This document shows, in pieces, positions 46,563 to 57,330 of a DNA stretch of 64,000 nucleotides; within the stretch, counting starts at the first letter, position 1, and every line of letters begins with the position of its first letter. A model generated the notes under the pieces. The model was given only the letters and a program-made list of their open reading frames with translations. It was not told the origin of the DNA and ran no database searches. Both the position numbers and the translations under genes were made by a program. This DNA is from Hepsetus odoe (lineage: Eukaryota; Chordata; Actinopteri; Characiformes; Hepsetidae). The DNA is taken from assembly GCA_017165825.1 (NCBI GenBank), contig CM029370.1, positions 22,698,186-22,762,185 on the forward strand. Direction: 5' to 3'.

Positions 46563-48709
46563 CATACTACTGCAGGTGTTTTAGTCTGTAATCCACATAG
46601 ATCCATCTGTTTTTCAAGTCTGCTTCACAGCCTTTGTCATCTGAAAGGCCCGACAGGTAGTAAGGTTTTATAACACTATGTAAGGGTGGAGAAAATCCTC
46701 TCCACCTTGGGGGCATACAGCCATACAATAATGAAAAAAGAGGCTTTTCAAGGGTACTCAGTGGCTCCCAACAAGCCCAAAGGGAACAGGGAGGGGGGAA
46801 AGGCGTTATTAGTGAGGAATGGATTTGCTAGTGAGTTTATGCATGCCCTGTCGGCGCTCAATCCCTGCGGATAGCACCTGTGCCATGGTTAACTGAGGAG
46901 GAGGAATGCACGCCTCCAGAAGTACAGGACTCAGTTAAGGGGAAAATGGGTAGAATTGACCCACCCTTTTCTCTCCTCTTTCTAACCAGAGAAGCAGAAA
47001 TGGAAGTGTGGCTTGCCAAGCTTCACAGGCATGAGAACGCAATGGACAAAAAAGGCGTAGCTTATATGATGAAAAGCACAATCTGAGTCCGACATATCAA
47101 ATCTTTTAAGTTTAATGGATTCAGACATATATTTGTGATGGAACAATTATAAAAACTAGACATCTTAGCACAGCTAACATTATTAATTTGTTTAAAAGAC
47201 AATTCTTTTATGCTACCCTATTCAACAGCTTGACACAGACTCTGATCGTGTGGGAGACAAGTGCGACAGCAACCAAGACATTGATGAAGATGGCCATCAA
47301 AACAACCTGGACAACTGCCCTTACATTCCTAATGCCAACCAGGCTGATCATGACAAGGATGGGAAAGGAGATGCTTGTGATTATGATGATGACAATGACG
47401 GCATTCCTGATGACAAAGACAACTGCAGGCTGGCTTTCAACCCAGATCAGTTGGACTCTGATGGTTAGTGGAATGAATGAAAATAAAATAATTTTTTGCT
47501 ATACTTTCTTCTTGTACCTTTGTAGAATGTAATTATTCAAGTGTAACTAAGTAATTACTCCTTTTCTTCAACTAACCTCTGTGTCTAGGTGATGGCCGAG
47601 GTGATGCTTGTAAGGATGACTTTGACCAGGACAATGTTCCAGACATCTATGATGTTTGTCCTGAGAACTTTGATATTAGTGAGACTGATTTCCGCAAGTT
47701 CCAGATGGTGCCTCTGGACCCCAAGGGCACTTCTCAGATTGATCCCAATTGGGTGGTCCGTCACCAGGGCAAAGAGCTGGTGCAGACAGTTAATTGTGAC
47801 CCTGGCATTGCTGTTGGTATGTTAGAACCACTAGGATCTTTTATTGATGAGCCTTGTTTGAACTGAAAAACACCAGGTAATCATTCTAACTATTTGTTTT
47901 TGTTGTTCTAAAGGTTTTGATGAGTTCAATGCAGTGGACTTCAGTGGGACATTCTTTATCAACACAGAACGCGATGATGACTATGCTGGATTTGTGTTTG
48001 GTTACCAGTCCAGCTCACGCTTTTATGTAGTAATGTGGAAGCAGATTACTCAAACCTACTGGTCCAGCAAACCCACCAAGGCACAGGGCTACTCAGGGTT
48101 ATCCATCAAAGTAGTCAACTCCACCACTGGACCAGGTGAACATCTAAGGAATGCTCTTTGGCACACCGGGAATACTCCTGGACAGGTAACTGCTAGGAAG
48201 ACAATGAACAACTTTTATCTGTTGCTTTTCAGTGGCATGAAAATGATATTTTTGTTTTTTTCCTCTGTAGGTACGCACTCTCTGGCATGATCCCAGGAAT
48301 GTTGGTTGGAAAGACTTCACTGCTTATAGGTGGCACCTAACACACAGGCCAAGAACAGGACACATGAGGTATTGTTAAAGAAGAACAAATATAACTCTGA
48401 AGCTCTAAACAGCATTTACAGTATGAAGTTCTAAAATGTTTTTGCTTTTTTCATGATTCTAGAGTTGTAATGTATGAAGGTAAGAAGATCATGGCGGATT
48501 CTGGAAGAATCTACGACAAAACCTATGCAGGTGGACGACTAGGTCTTTTTGTCTTCTCGCAAGAGATGGTATACTTCTCAGACCTCAAATATGAATGCAG
48601 AGGTATGGTTTACTTCATTCCGAAACGTCCAAACTGAAATGTTTTATTCACAGTTCTAAAGACAACACACTTATTTTGCTTTCTTTACTTTTTCTCCATA
48701 GATGCATAA
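40517..48709 (+). CDS. thbs1: Thrombospondin-1 (complete gene, 22 coding exons)
   Basis: Secreted trimeric matricellular glycoprotein. It binds heparan sulfate, CD36, CD47, integrins and calcium, and activates latent TGF-beta. Coding exons: 40517-40580, 40697-41256, 41553-41628, 42011-42100, 42218-42327, 42499-42624, 43185-43281, 43998-44171, 44261-44437, 44544-44717, 44800-44927, 45012-45164, 45251-45469, 45552-45659, 46117-46276, 46375-46493, 47229-47463, 47589-47816, 47914-48185, 48271-48368, 48463-48602, 48702-48709. All introns are GT-AG and the phases fit, giving 1171 aa (human protein 1170). Domains: signal 1-18, TSPN 22-231, trimer cysteines 269/273, VWFC 318-372, TSRs about 379-548, EGF-like 550-690, type 3 repeats about 692-950, C-terminal lectin-like domain to 1171. 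KRFK 431-434, CSVTCG 448-453, RGD 927-929 and RFYVVMWK 1035-1042 are present. N-glycosylation sequons include N247, N360, N709, N1068. I cannot decide between the teleost a and b paralogues. Confidence 0.97.
40697..41256 (+). CDS. thbs1: thbs1 exon 3: TSPN heparin-binding domain
   Basis: Codons 22-208, nearly the whole laminin-G-like N-terminal domain; opens with DNSVFDLFEL. The loop that in human binds heparin and calreticulin is here QKKHHGVTLVKGDD (39-52): both calreticulin-critical lysines (K41, K49) are kept but the arginine pair between them is VT. The second basic patch is KQLRNSRG rather than the human-type KKTRG. Codons are almost all G/C-ending, unlike later exons. Acceptor CTCTGTCCACAG, donor ATG|GTGAGT. 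Confidence 0.97.
41553..41628 (+). CDS. thbs1: thbs1 exon 4: end of TSPN domain
   Basis: Codons 209-233. Reads GVLQNVRFVFGTTLEAILRN, then KGCQH with C231, the usual closing cysteine of the N-terminal domain. Acceptor TTATTTTTCAG, donor T|GTAAGT, phase 1. Confidence 0.96.
42011..42100 (+). CDS. thbs1: thbs1 exon 5: linker with N-glycosylation sequon
   Basis: Codons 234-263. The linker contains NGS at 247-249 and AIRTDYTGHKSK before the trimerisation segment. Acceptor CCCTGTTACAG, donor AAAG|GTAAGG. Confidence 0.95.
42218..42327 (+). CDS. thbs1: thbs1 exon 6: trimerisation coiled coil
   Basis: Codons 264-300. ICGFSC supplies C269 and C273, the interchain disulfide pair that locks the trimer. 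A short amphipathic helix follows (LASMFKELKGLGVVVQELSN) and forms the parallel coiled coil. Donor GTG|GTGAGA. Confidence 0.96.
42499..42624 (+). CDS. thbs1: thbs1 exon 7: VWFC domain, first half
   Basis: Codons 301-342. The VWFC module starts at C318 (GVCLHNG) and includes REEWTVDDCTECTCQ. Acceptor TTTCCTAG, donor CAG|GTAAGT, phase 0 at both ends. Confidence 0.97.
43185..43281 (+). CDS. thbs1: thbs1 exon 8: VWFC domain, second half
   Basis: Codons 343-374. CRKISCPLIPC, sequon NAT at 360-362 and the closing ECCPRC (to C372). Acceptor GGTTACAG, donor C|GTAAGT. Confidence 0.97.
43998..44171 (+). CDS. thbs1: thbs1 exon 9: TSR1
   Basis: Codons 375-432. Type 1 repeat with the layered-tryptophan motif GWSPWSEW and CSVSCGRGIQQRGRSC. 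It ends with ECDKR, and the K431-R432 pair is the first half of the TGF-beta-activating KRFK motif. Donor T|GTGAGT. Confidence 0.98.
44261..44437 (+). CDS. thbs1: thbs1 exon 10: TSR2
   Basis: Codons 433-491. Begins F433-K434, completing KRFK across the splice junction. NWSHWSPWSS and CSVTCG (448-453), the CD36-binding motif, are intact. Donor A|GTAAGT after CCA, so I492 is split. Confidence 0.98.
44544..44717 (+). CDS. thbs1: thbs1 exon 11: TSR3
   Basis: Codons 492-549. INGGWGPWSPWDACSATCGGG, then RLCNDPPPKHGGKDC. The CD36-type CSVTCG is CSATCG here. Acceptor GCTTGTTTAG, donor CG|GTAAGT. Confidence 0.98.
44800..44927 (+). CDS. thbs1: thbs1 exon 12: EGF-like 1
   Basis: Codons 550-592. CLSNPCFAGSQC, then WKCGKCPEGYSGNGIIC with six-cysteine EGF spacing. 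Donor GAG|GTGAAC. Confidence 0.97.
45012..45164 (+). CDS. thbs1: thbs1 exon 13: EGF-like 2
   Basis: Codons 593-643. CKEVPDACFEFSGVHRCENT, YNCLPCPPRYSGPQPFGRGV. In-phase at both ends. Donor CAA|GTAAGA. Confidence 0.97.
45251..45469 (+). CDS. thbs1: thbs1 exon 14: EGF-like 3 and start of calcium repeats
   Basis: Codons 644-716. Calcium-binding EGF-type module (CDSHDCNKNARC-like order, PMYRCECRPGYAGNG) followed by EDTDLDGWP. The sequon NAT lies at 709-711. Donor AAG|GTTAGA. Confidence 0.97.
45552..45659 (+). CDS. thbs1: thbs1 exon 15: type 3 repeats
   Basis: Codons 717-752. DNCPNLPNSGQEDYDKDG then an unbroken run of seven aspartates coded mostly by GAT (45628-45651). These residues are calcium ligands of the wire. 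Donor AGG|GTACAG. Confidence 0.97.
46117..46276 (+). CDS. thbs1: thbs1 exon 16: type 3 repeats
   Basis: Codons 753-805. DNCPFIFNPRQYDYDRDDVG, DNCPYNSNPDQTDTDNNGEG. The DxDxDG calcium loops and paired cysteines are intact. Donor GATG|GTAAGA. Confidence 0.97.
46375..46493 (+). CDS. thbs1: thbs1 exon 17: type 3 repeats
   Basis: Codons 806-845. VLNEKDNCPYLYNVDQRDTD, CDNCPLEHNPDQ. The donor CAG|GTAGGC is followed 10 bases later by a long GA tract. Confidence 0.97.
46494..47228 (+). other. thbs1: thbs1 intron 17: (GA)n tract and unclassified insertion-like segment
   Basis: A (GA)n tract of about 29 units lies at 46504-46562, immediately after the donor. From about 46684 to 47090 the sequence is GC-richer than the flanks and holds two consecutive open frames (46686-46874 and 46880-47086, same strand). 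I do not recognise them. The segment may be an old transposon piece. The intron is one of the longer ones in the gene. Confidence 0.6.
47229..47463 (+). CDS. thbs1: thbs1 exon 18: type 3 repeats
   Basis: Codons 846-923. LDTDSDRVGDKCDSNQDIDE, NNLDNCPYIPNANQADHDKD, DNDGIPDDKDNC. Donor GATG|GTTAGT. Confidence 0.97.
47589..47816 (+). CDS. thbs1: thbs1 exon 19: last type 3 repeat with RGD, start of lectin-like domain
   Basis: Codons 924-999. GDGRGDACKDDFD holds the integrin-binding RGD at 927-929. It continues with CPENFDISETDFRKFQM, DPNWVVRHQGKELVQT and the cysteine of VNCDPG. Donor TTG|GTATGT. Confidence 0.98.
47914..48185 (+). CDS. thbs1: thbs1 exon 20: C-terminal lectin-like domain
   Basis: Codons 1000-1090. 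FDEFNAVDFSGTFFINTERD, AGFVFGYQSSSRFYVVMWK with the CD47-type RFYVVMWK at 1035-1042, and sequon NST at 1068-1070. Donor CAG|GTAACT. Confidence 0.98.
48271..48368 (+). CDS. thbs1: thbs1 exon 21: C-terminal domain
   Basis: Codons 1091-1122. VRTLWHDPRNVGWKDFTAYR, then WHLTHRPRTGHM. The usual IRVVM motif reads MRVVM across the next junction. Donor AG|GTATTG. Confidence 0.97.
48463..48602 (+). CDS. thbs1: thbs1 exon 22: C-terminal domain
   Basis: Codons 1123-1169. RVVMYEGKKIMADSG, YDKTYAGGRLGLFVFSQEMV, FSDLKYECR. Donor G|GTATGG. Only two residues remain for the last exon. Confidence 0.97.
48702..48709 (+). CDS. thbs1: thbs1 exon 23: last two codons and stop
   Basis: G|AT GCA TAA gives D1170-A1171-stop after acceptor TTTTCTCCATAG. 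The tiny coding tail is followed by the long 3' UTR in the same exon. Confidence 0.93.
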
Positions 48710-50685
48710 TTGCACATGCAGAAGATTCTTGGAAGAACGCACCTTTCTGTATAAATAAGAATATGTATTCCGTGCAAAGTCCAGGGACAGATTTTCCGCT
48801 ACTTTTTTCTGTGGCATGCACTCTGGTGGGGCAGAAAAAAGCTGGTGGTCAGTTACAAGGCAACTGATTGCTGGTTTGGACAGAGTTCAGCTGACTGCCC
48901 ATGGAGAACCAGGACCCCTCCACCAAGAGCAGGTAGAGCAGAAAAAAAGCCCCATAGCTTTGCTTGATCGGAAAGACTGATCTCTCTCTCTCTCTCTGAA
49001 AAACCTCATTCAGATCTGTGTGGGAAGGGCTCCCTGCAGACAACTATGCACTTCACAAACTTCTCTCTCTCTGCATTCCTTTTTTTTCTCTGAATGGATG
49101 TCCAAAGATGGGGCCAGTTCAGAGGATTTAATCCTCTAAAATAAAAATCTCCCGCCAGGCCAATTTATTTCAACACCATTTTTACAACTTTCTTCAGACT
49201 TTAAACAGTGTAATGAGGCTTTATCACATTAAGGCAAATGATTCATTAGCAAATTTTTTAAATTCTCATGTTCATTCCTTTTCCACATTGTTGAAATGTC
49301 TGAAAACAAATCTATTTTTGCTGAGAAAAGTGTACTGTTCTGAGTAAACGGTTGATCATGCACAAAGCAAATCTATTTCAAGCCCAATATGAGTAGGGCT
49401 ACCATTAAAGTTGAGCTAAACAATTGCAAATCATTGGGCAGAATTTCAAAGAATGTTTAAGTTACTTCCATGTGTGAATGGTGGGATGTAGACATCTTGA
49501 TAAGTTAGTGGGCATAGTTTCCTCAGGGTGAGATGGGTTACACCATCTCAGCAAACATTTCAGTTGGCTATGTTGCAGAGGGCTTGGACTGAGCCAGGTC
49601 TAAAAGTCAATAGAGTTATTACCATTCAGTTTTCAAAGATGTTTAAACAGCTCTCTCAAATCTCAGAAAAATGAAAGAAAAAATGAACTAAGATACATTT
49701 TTACAGACAGGTCCCTGAGAGGTCAAATGAAAAACCTCTTTACAAAGGGCTGTTTTTGTTTGTTTGTTTGTTTTTTTGAAGCACTTGCAAAATACCAGTT
49801 GGCATGGTAATGACCGGATAATCCATTGGATTCTTCAAAATTTTGACATTTATTAATTGATTTAAAAATTAGCGAAGAAAAATACCCTCATTTCGAATAA
49901 AATAATCATGTTATGGAATCGCATCTAAAAGTCTAATCTCTAAATGAATGCACAGGATTGGATTTCATAAATGCTCTGCCCAGAGCACTCCAGTAGACCT
50001 TTCCTAAGTGTTTTCACAGATTGCTTACAGGGAAGGAGTTCGGAACAGTGTGTTTGACCTGTGTGCCTTTTCTGTAGAGAGTTAAAGGAATACGTTGATG
50101 TACAAATATTACCTCAATACTGTTATATAATTTGATCAACAAAACGTCTTCAGTAACATTTTCATAAAGTTAAAGAAAGCAAATTGGTTACCATCATATT
50201 GCTACTGTAGCACAAGCTGTAAATAGTACTTCTTTCTCAAAAAGCACCCTGCCTTTGACCCCTATAGTAAATAGTGCAAGATGGAAGTTTTTTTATGCTA
50301 GTGCTTCCAATGTCTAGTGCATTTTAGCAGATAAATTATTGTACTGTTTGTTGTCTGTGAGATCATGTCTCATAGGAGAAAGTGTGTATTTGTGCACATA
50401 TGTCTATGTGTGTGTTTATGTTTGTAGATATGTGCTATTTAAATAATTTATCAGGGAATGCAGCCTCAGGATGCATTTCCATCTGTATAAACGGTTTGCA
50501 CACTGACGTGAGGATGTTCTGTTCTTTATGTTTTTATTTCTTTTGTGTTGTTCTTTTTGTACAATTAGTAATGCTTGTCTGTAAACATTTTTACTTAGCT
50601 GTACAATGCAAAATGCTATTTTTTATTCATAGCAATTATTTTGGTAAATACTTCAGAACAATAAACAAATGTTAAAGTATTTAAA
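48710..50685 (+). other. thbs1: thbs1 3' UTR
   Basis: About 2 kb, AT-rich, with a short (TC)n at 48980-48997 and a (GTTT)n stretch near 49757-49775. Possible early poly(A) signals AATAAA lie at 49140 and 49896, and the likely main one at 50660. The length is close to that of mammalian THBS1. A long AU-rich 3' UTR fits an unstable, microRNA-regulated early-response mRNA (inference). Confidence 0.75.
50660..50665 (+). terminator. thbs1: thbs1 poly(A) signal AATAAA
   Basis: Canonical hexamer about 1.95 kb after the stop, followed by a T/GT-rich stretch. Cleavage expected about 15-25 nt downstream. Confidence 0.65.
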
Positions 50686-50689
50686 AATG

Positions 50690-53600
50690 TCTCTCCTACA
50701 GTAGCAATCATGCTCATCACTAACATAAACCTCACTGGTCTTACTCTCTGTATCTTACTTTAGAGAAGGTTGTTAAACTAAAAAAAGGCATCCATACCTT
50801 TCTATGAGTTATTTTTATTCTGGAGAATAATGTTTGTATTACTATCAAGTTCTACATGACTGCTCTTCTTTTATATGCTTACAAGGTTTATAAGGCTTTT
50901 ATTTTAAAAATGGGACCTGGAATGCCCATTAGGACTTAAGGACTTTTCCTGTATAGTATTAAGGGAGCTATAGCTAAGTGGACTTTCCATTCCCTCAGCA
51001 TAATATTATCAGGGATCAAGGAATCAGCCAAGCACATTTTAGTGAAGAATGACTGGGATCAGTTTTGTGAGGGCTCTTTGGAGCCCTAGATACATCACTG
51101 ACTGTGAACATGAACAGCGACCTAACCACTGGTTTTGTCAAACAGAGGCGGCTCTATGCCGAGACTCTTTACTGAAGCAGTCAAAAAATGAAGCTAAAAA
51201 TAAATAAGCATGAAATGGGAAACAAGGAAAAGTAAAAAGAAATGTTCATATGTCTATTATAAGCTTTAGATATACATGTTTAATCTAAATTACTGCTAGC
51301 AGCATTTGCTGTTAGAGGTGTGTTTTTACCTTTCTTTTGTCTTTTAATAATGGAAGCTGCCTCTGGCCTAAAGTACACAAAATTAAGCTTTTTTGTTTGC
51401 AAAAACTACAGCCATCTGAAATTTTAACACTTTTTAACAAACACTTTTTGTTTGTTTCTTTCCTTCCATCTTTCCTTCTTTTGTGAACTGATCCACCAAG
51501 GCCTCGTCCCGTGCTCCACATAGTAACTCCTACATTAAGTGCACTCTGAGCCTCCTTGTACAATTTTTGCCATTCTGGGTTTAACCACAAAGAGACTTGC
51601 TCTAAAAAGTTCACATACAGGTAAACTTAGACATTTCACATTGGTCAAGGAAGTAGCAAACACCACAGAAAAGGAGTCTCACTGTTTTTGTGGAGATACT
51701 TGGGAGTCAAGAATAGGGTTACTAAAGTTTACTTACCCAGTGAATGAACTTCTGATGTATTTGGCAGGAGGACCCATTAACAGCACAGTATATGGCTGAA
51801 ACATCAAAACAATCCCAAATATCCAGATGTCTTTAATTCCATACCCACCACTGGTTTGACACCCCAAAATAGAGTCAATTAGGTCATATTATATATTAAT
51901 AACAGCTATAATTTTATAAGGTCAGATTCATGGTCTGATTACATTTCAGGCTTGAGGTCACTTTGGTGGATTTAAAACAGACTTGCACAACATTAACCTT
52001 ACTATTACCTATTTGACCACCAACTTTTTGACCTTGGTGACTACACTGTTTTAAAAACACTATCATGGAGCACAAAACACATTGTAGACTGCATACTTTT
52101 GAAATCTACAAATTTTTTTCCATGAACACAAATATGAATGGCATAGTACAGAGATCTCGATAAAAACTATTTTCTTTACTGGATAGTTATTGATGCTAAG
52201 AGCCACTGGTTTGTCCATAACTCAATAAACCTTAATGAGAATGCTTAATATTTTTTTTTTTAAATCAAACATAAACCTTTTCTGAAAACAGCATCCAGAA
52301 GTCTGCTAATAGCCTTTGGAAAAATCAACTCCATGCCTAGCCTAGCTGACACACTGACATATTTCTGGCCTTGCAAAATAACTGAGGAGATTTTTCCATT
52401 AATGCAAAATTAATTTTAGTTTAATCTGTTTACATAGATGAGCCAAAACATATGCCACTTTTGCCCAAGTTGTAGCAATGCAACAACTTTATGTAATGAA
52501 GGTTTAAACAGCAAAAACTTGTTAATGAAAGAAAGGTTTTGGGAAAGCCTGTGTCTTGATTCAAAGTCAGAACCTCAGGCCTGCTGGCTGGTTTTCTTTT
52601 ATCTACAGTACACATTGTATCTGATTATATACTGTATTCTGCCTTTCTAAAATACGACATCCCGCTTCTAAGGAGTATTGAGTGCTAGACCTGCTAGACT
52701 AATTTCTGCTCCTACATACCTTTCCTGATGTTTCTGTGATACACAGCACCAAGGCTGAGCACAGAGTACTTGCTTTTGTTGGACCTTCAATGTAATTTTT
52801 TCACCGAAAGTGCAAAAACATTAGTTCCTCAGCTAGTTCTCAAAGCCATATGTGAAAGAGGGAAAGTGTGGAGATCCAGCATGACAGTCAAGGCAAGGTG
52901 AACATCTTATGTAAAAAAGGAAGAAAGAGACTGATCATTTACTATTCATTAAGGTTCTGGCATGAGATGAGAGGGCAGGCTAGAGTTAAAAGGAAGTTGC
53001 CCTAGCTTTTAATTTCCTGGAGCGAGCAAGCCCAGTATCTCCCCAGTTCATGGTTAAACAGAAGTCTGTAATTCATGCACTCTACACTACTGATTTCTTA
53101 TTGATTCAAATAGCGATGATTTCAACAAACAGTGAAAAATTGCTGTCCAATTTATCAGTGGAGCAAGAGAATTAAAGCTGAAAGAAATCTGAACTGTTAG
53201 TCACTTTTCACTTTCAGTGAAACATTCAGACAAGTCTCCATGGCTGCTAGTATGATAGTAAGAATATATCATTTCTTGACCCTAAAGAAATTCAATCATA
53301 TTTTCCTCTCACATGCAAAATGTCTCTACAACTTCTATAATCATGTGTTTTAATGATATTTGTGGTACAGCGCCCTATAAAAATGCACAGGCCAAATGGG
53401 GCTTAATGAGGAAAAAATAATCCACCGCTCATAGAGGCTACCTTTTACATCATCATCAAACTGAAAAACTGAAAACTGAAAAAAGAAAAAAAAAAATATT
53501 ATTATATATTTTTATATATAATATAATATATTATTTACATTTATTAGCCTCATTCAGACATCTATAACAGGAAACGCTACAGTTGGCTGAGTGGAAAAAC

Positions 53601-54560
53601 AACCTTGATTGTTGGGAAACCCAGCCTTTATCATTGTCTCCCCAAACTCCCATAAACATAACCAGCTCAACATGACACAACAGCATCAACAAACAGTGAC
53701 TAATTCCAACCAATGGAACAGCACCAAGGGAATATTTCCAAAACTTGAATTATGTATGGACACCATGCAAGGTCGTTCAGGTAACTAGGCTACTTCATAT
53801 GCTTCCCCTTTATTCCAAACACAGAAGCTGGTCCTATTTTTGGTGACATGTTAAAGTGTGATGGAGTCTATAGTGTACAAACAATGGATGATAAACTGTC
53901 TCTGAACTGTCACACATCAGTGAAAGGAAGTCAGAGACTTTAGCCAAAAAATGTACGGCACCCACTGACAATTTCACTGTGTCCTCAGGCACCTGTGAAA
54001 TACCAGGCTTCCTTGCTACATACACAGATCCCCACACAGGCTGCACTTTTCTGCAGCCCACTTGACATTGCGTGAGACGCAGCAATATTACACCTAAGAA
54101 CACTGACTTTCCTCCTTTTTCTGTTCAAGTCCAAATAATGATAGTTACATAGAGAAAACCATTTCAGATAAAACAGTAGACTTTTTAAAATAAAGATGCC
54201 AAAAAGAGTTCTTTTGAACATCGTCATAGAACAGTGGTCAATAATCCTGAAGTATCACTGGCCTGGACATTTTTTATTTTTTTTTTCCCCTGCACCCAAC
54301 CCACCTGATCTAACTAACGAACATTCAGGGTGCTGGTTTTTAAGGCACTGGCATAGAAAAAACTTAAATACCAATCGTTAGAACTACTTTTTAATTTCAC
54401 CCTTTAAATGTTTTCAGCTAAACTATATGACTAAAACTAGAATCAGTAAAGCACATTACGTCTGAACAGACCGGACAGATGCTCAGGATAAGCTTTAGAG
54501 GACATACCCTTGTTTTGCAGCCACAATCCACCACTGAACGTTTAACAACAAATCAAACCA
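50690..54560. other. Non-coding interval, nothing recognised
   Basis: No gene, RNA or well-preserved mobile element. An A/T-only stretch lies at about 53484-53535. Open frames reach only about 100 codons and have no domains. Confidence 0.5.
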
Positions 54561-55006
54561 ATAGGCTGCCCTGAGGTACCCTTAAGGGATCGTCCCCATC
54601 ACTGCTGCCTGAGCTCTTGATAGGGCTGCTCCCTGCTGCATGGTGTGTCTATGTGTAAAATGCATTTTGCTCATTGTGTGCTGTGCTGTTTTACAATGAT
54701 AAAATTCCATCCATCCATCCATCCATCCATCCATCCATTATCTGCCGCTTGTCCCAAACGGGGTCGCGGGGGAGTGCTGGTGTCCAAGCCAGTGCACACA
54801 GGGCGAGGACAGGGGACGCACCCTGGACAGATCGCCAGCCCATCGCAGGGAGGAGCAGGACGGGGACGGCACCTTGCTCAAGGGTACCTCAGGGCAACCC
54901 ATCGGGAAGGGGTTCGAACCCCCGATCTGCTGATCACGCGGCCAACACCCTACCCGCCAGGCCACCACTGCCCCAATGATAAAATTGTCACTCTCAATTT
55001 CATTCT
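54561..55006 (+). mobile_element. SINE family B split by a composite SINE
   Basis: The plus-strand copy (AGGCTGCCCTGAGGTACCCT, CTGCTCCCTGCTGCATGGTG, GTGTGCTGTGCTG) is interrupted at 54706 and resumes after 54987 with TTGTCACTCTCAATTTCATT. The insert is bounded by 12-bp direct repeats AATGATAAAATT at 54695-54706 and 54975-54986. Confidence 0.8.
54707..54974 (-). mobile_element. Composite SINE, full length, nested with target duplication
   Basis: Minus strand: head GGGGCAGTGGTGGCCTGGCG and GGGTTCGAACCCC (B box), then GTTGCCCTGAGGTACCCTTG, then the switch to GCGATGGGCTGGCGATCTGT, CAGCACTCCCCCGCGACCCC and GGGACAAGCGGCAGATAATG. The 3' end is (ATGG)n. It matches 38604-38828 in layout. It is GC-rich with many CpG and is therefore probably younger than its neighbours. 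Confidence 0.85.
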
Positions 55007-57330
55007 GATATTAGTTATCAATGTGGTCAGGGGCAAATATTTGATCCGTTTGCATTTGGTTTCCATAATGCAAATATTAGTATTAGTTTTCATTACTTGT
55101 TAGGTACAAAGCTTCACAGCTTCTCACAGACAATACATCAACATTTCTTTGCTGGTTAACTACATCTGGAGGAAAATTGTGTCCATTTGGTTTTGTACTT
55201 TCACTGCCTTCAAAATGAATTTTTATAACACAATACACATCTTAGTGAAAGGCGATAATAACTATTCATTTCATGCTGACACTTACTGTGCAATCCGTGT
55301 ATTTGCCTCTACTTTCTGCAGTGTGGAGGTACAGAAGGGCAGTGAGTCCACGTGAGGGCTGGTGTTGGGTTGCTCATAGCCCCATTTCACAAATACTCCT
55401 GGCCAGGCCAGACAAAAGGACCACAGAAACCAGAGCCCCCAGCGCGCTCTCAATAAGCTCATTTACTCCCCCTGGAGCAGGGATCACAGCATACACCTCT
55501 AACACTGTGCACAAGGAGATGGGTTCATGTGATAGTAGTGGAAACAAATGCAAACTCAAGCTGAGACCTGTTAGTACCTATATGTAATTAACACTAACAA
55601 CGCTATTACTATCATTATTATTAATATTAGTATTATTATATTTTGGATATATCACATATGCACTATACATCAGACATCACTGCTGAAAAATAATCAATGC
55701 AAGTGATGAAGAATACAATGAAAGGTTTTGTACCTATACAACTACCTATACAAAATTAAAAAAAACACTTTCACACACTTTTCTGATCATTGGTGACACA
55801 CTGTGCATTAGACCTTTCTCAGTGCCAAAACGTCCTGCTTGGAGACGGAATCAGCAAGAATTAGTTTCATCTAACACCACAGCTTTGTTTGAATGACTAC
55901 TTAACCTGAGCTGAAACAAAAACTTGTTTCACGGCACTGTTCTGCACATTCACTGTTCCACATCTTAACTGATTTTCAGCCGGGAAATGTACTGAAAGAG
56001 AATAGCACATCCTTTGTACCCTCTTTGGAAAGTCCCTATTTGCAGAGCATTGTGTGGATCCGATTAATAACAATGCTATTAAAATGCAGTTGCCAAGAAT
56101 TGTTGAAAAAGCATGTTAATGTTTAATTTTTGGCTGGTTAGCTGTGTTGTAATTGAGGGATATTAAAGCCGATGTAAAGTGTGTAAGCAGTAGACCTTTG
56201 ATCTCTGGCACACCCAGATCACTCTTGAAAAGTACCCAGCTCTTTCTCCAGAGCAGCCCTATGCAGGCAAAGGGGAACAGTTTAACAACTTTTTGTTGAC
56301 AAGCATTCTTAATTTTAAGGAAAAAATAATAATAATAATAATAATAAATTAATTATATATATATATATATATAGCAGCATCAGTCGCTATAAATCTTCCA
56401 ACAATCGATTATGTGTTCTTCAATTTAGGAGAAACCTGCAGTCAATGAATCCTACCGTATTGTTTTTTCATTTCACAACCCTTTAAAAGACAGCAGACAG
56501 TTACATGCACAATGGATAATGACTTTTCAAAGCAGAGATGAACTTGTATTATTATTTCAATAAAAGATCTAAAAACTTCCTACATTCATCTTACTAATAA
56601 CCTGATCAGTCAGCTCTGTTTAGAGCTAATGTTGTAAAAAGTTGTTAATCCCAGTGTGCCCATGACAGTACCAGTATTCAGTTTCATGGCAACATATTAA
56701 AGAAGGCAAGATTCTTACTCAGTTTGTGCTGGACTTGCTTCCAGGGACGTTGGCATGGCAGGTTGAATTAACAAACAGGTCTGGCAAACATACTGCTGAC
56801 AGGACAATCACACCAACCATATCAACAGCTGGGATAACTTTTGATGCATCTAATCTAATCTAGTCTGTCGAGTGTTCAATAACAAAAGAAGAAAATGTTA
56901 TCAAAATTCTTAAAGCTTTTGTGTTTCCAGCATATATTTGAAGGCTACAAGTATAACAGTGTGGTGGTCCTTCAGCAATCTAATAGAAACAGAAGTTTAA
57001 AGATATAATATTAGAGGTTAAAGCATATCAATATTTTAATGTGTGAACATTTTTAAATAATAATAATAAATGATGACTGTTTATTATTAATAAATAATAA
57101 AATAAACGATGACTAAGCCACACTCTTACGCCTGTTCTGTGTGATACTGACAGGTGACTGAAAGGAAAAAGTACACTTATGTGTACATCATGTCCTCTTG
57201 ACTAAACCAGAACTAATCTATTTTTATAGAACTAAACTAGTATTTTATTCATTCACTGTCCCTTTTTTTCAGTGTAGTGATGAACTGAAGAGCACCAAAG
57301 ACATTTAAACAGGTAAGTGAAAAAAAAAAA
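55007..57330. other. Non-coding interval with microsatellites
   Basis: (AAT)n at 56325-56347 followed by (AT)n at about 56353-56373, and a second AATAAT region at 57055-57100. A 40-nt segment 57273-57312 has a good acceptor (TTTTTTTCAG) and donor (CAG|GTAAGT) but no useful reading frame. No gene recognised. Confidence 0.45.

Noticed and set aside
54645..55103. 152-codon open frame
   Set aside because: Runs through the composite SINE and its ATCC repeat; its GC-rich content makes it open by chance.
57273..57312. 40-nt segment with strong acceptor and donor
   Set aside because: All frames contain a stop or lack a start, and it lies next to a SINE with no partner exon in a compatible frame. 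At most a non-coding exon.
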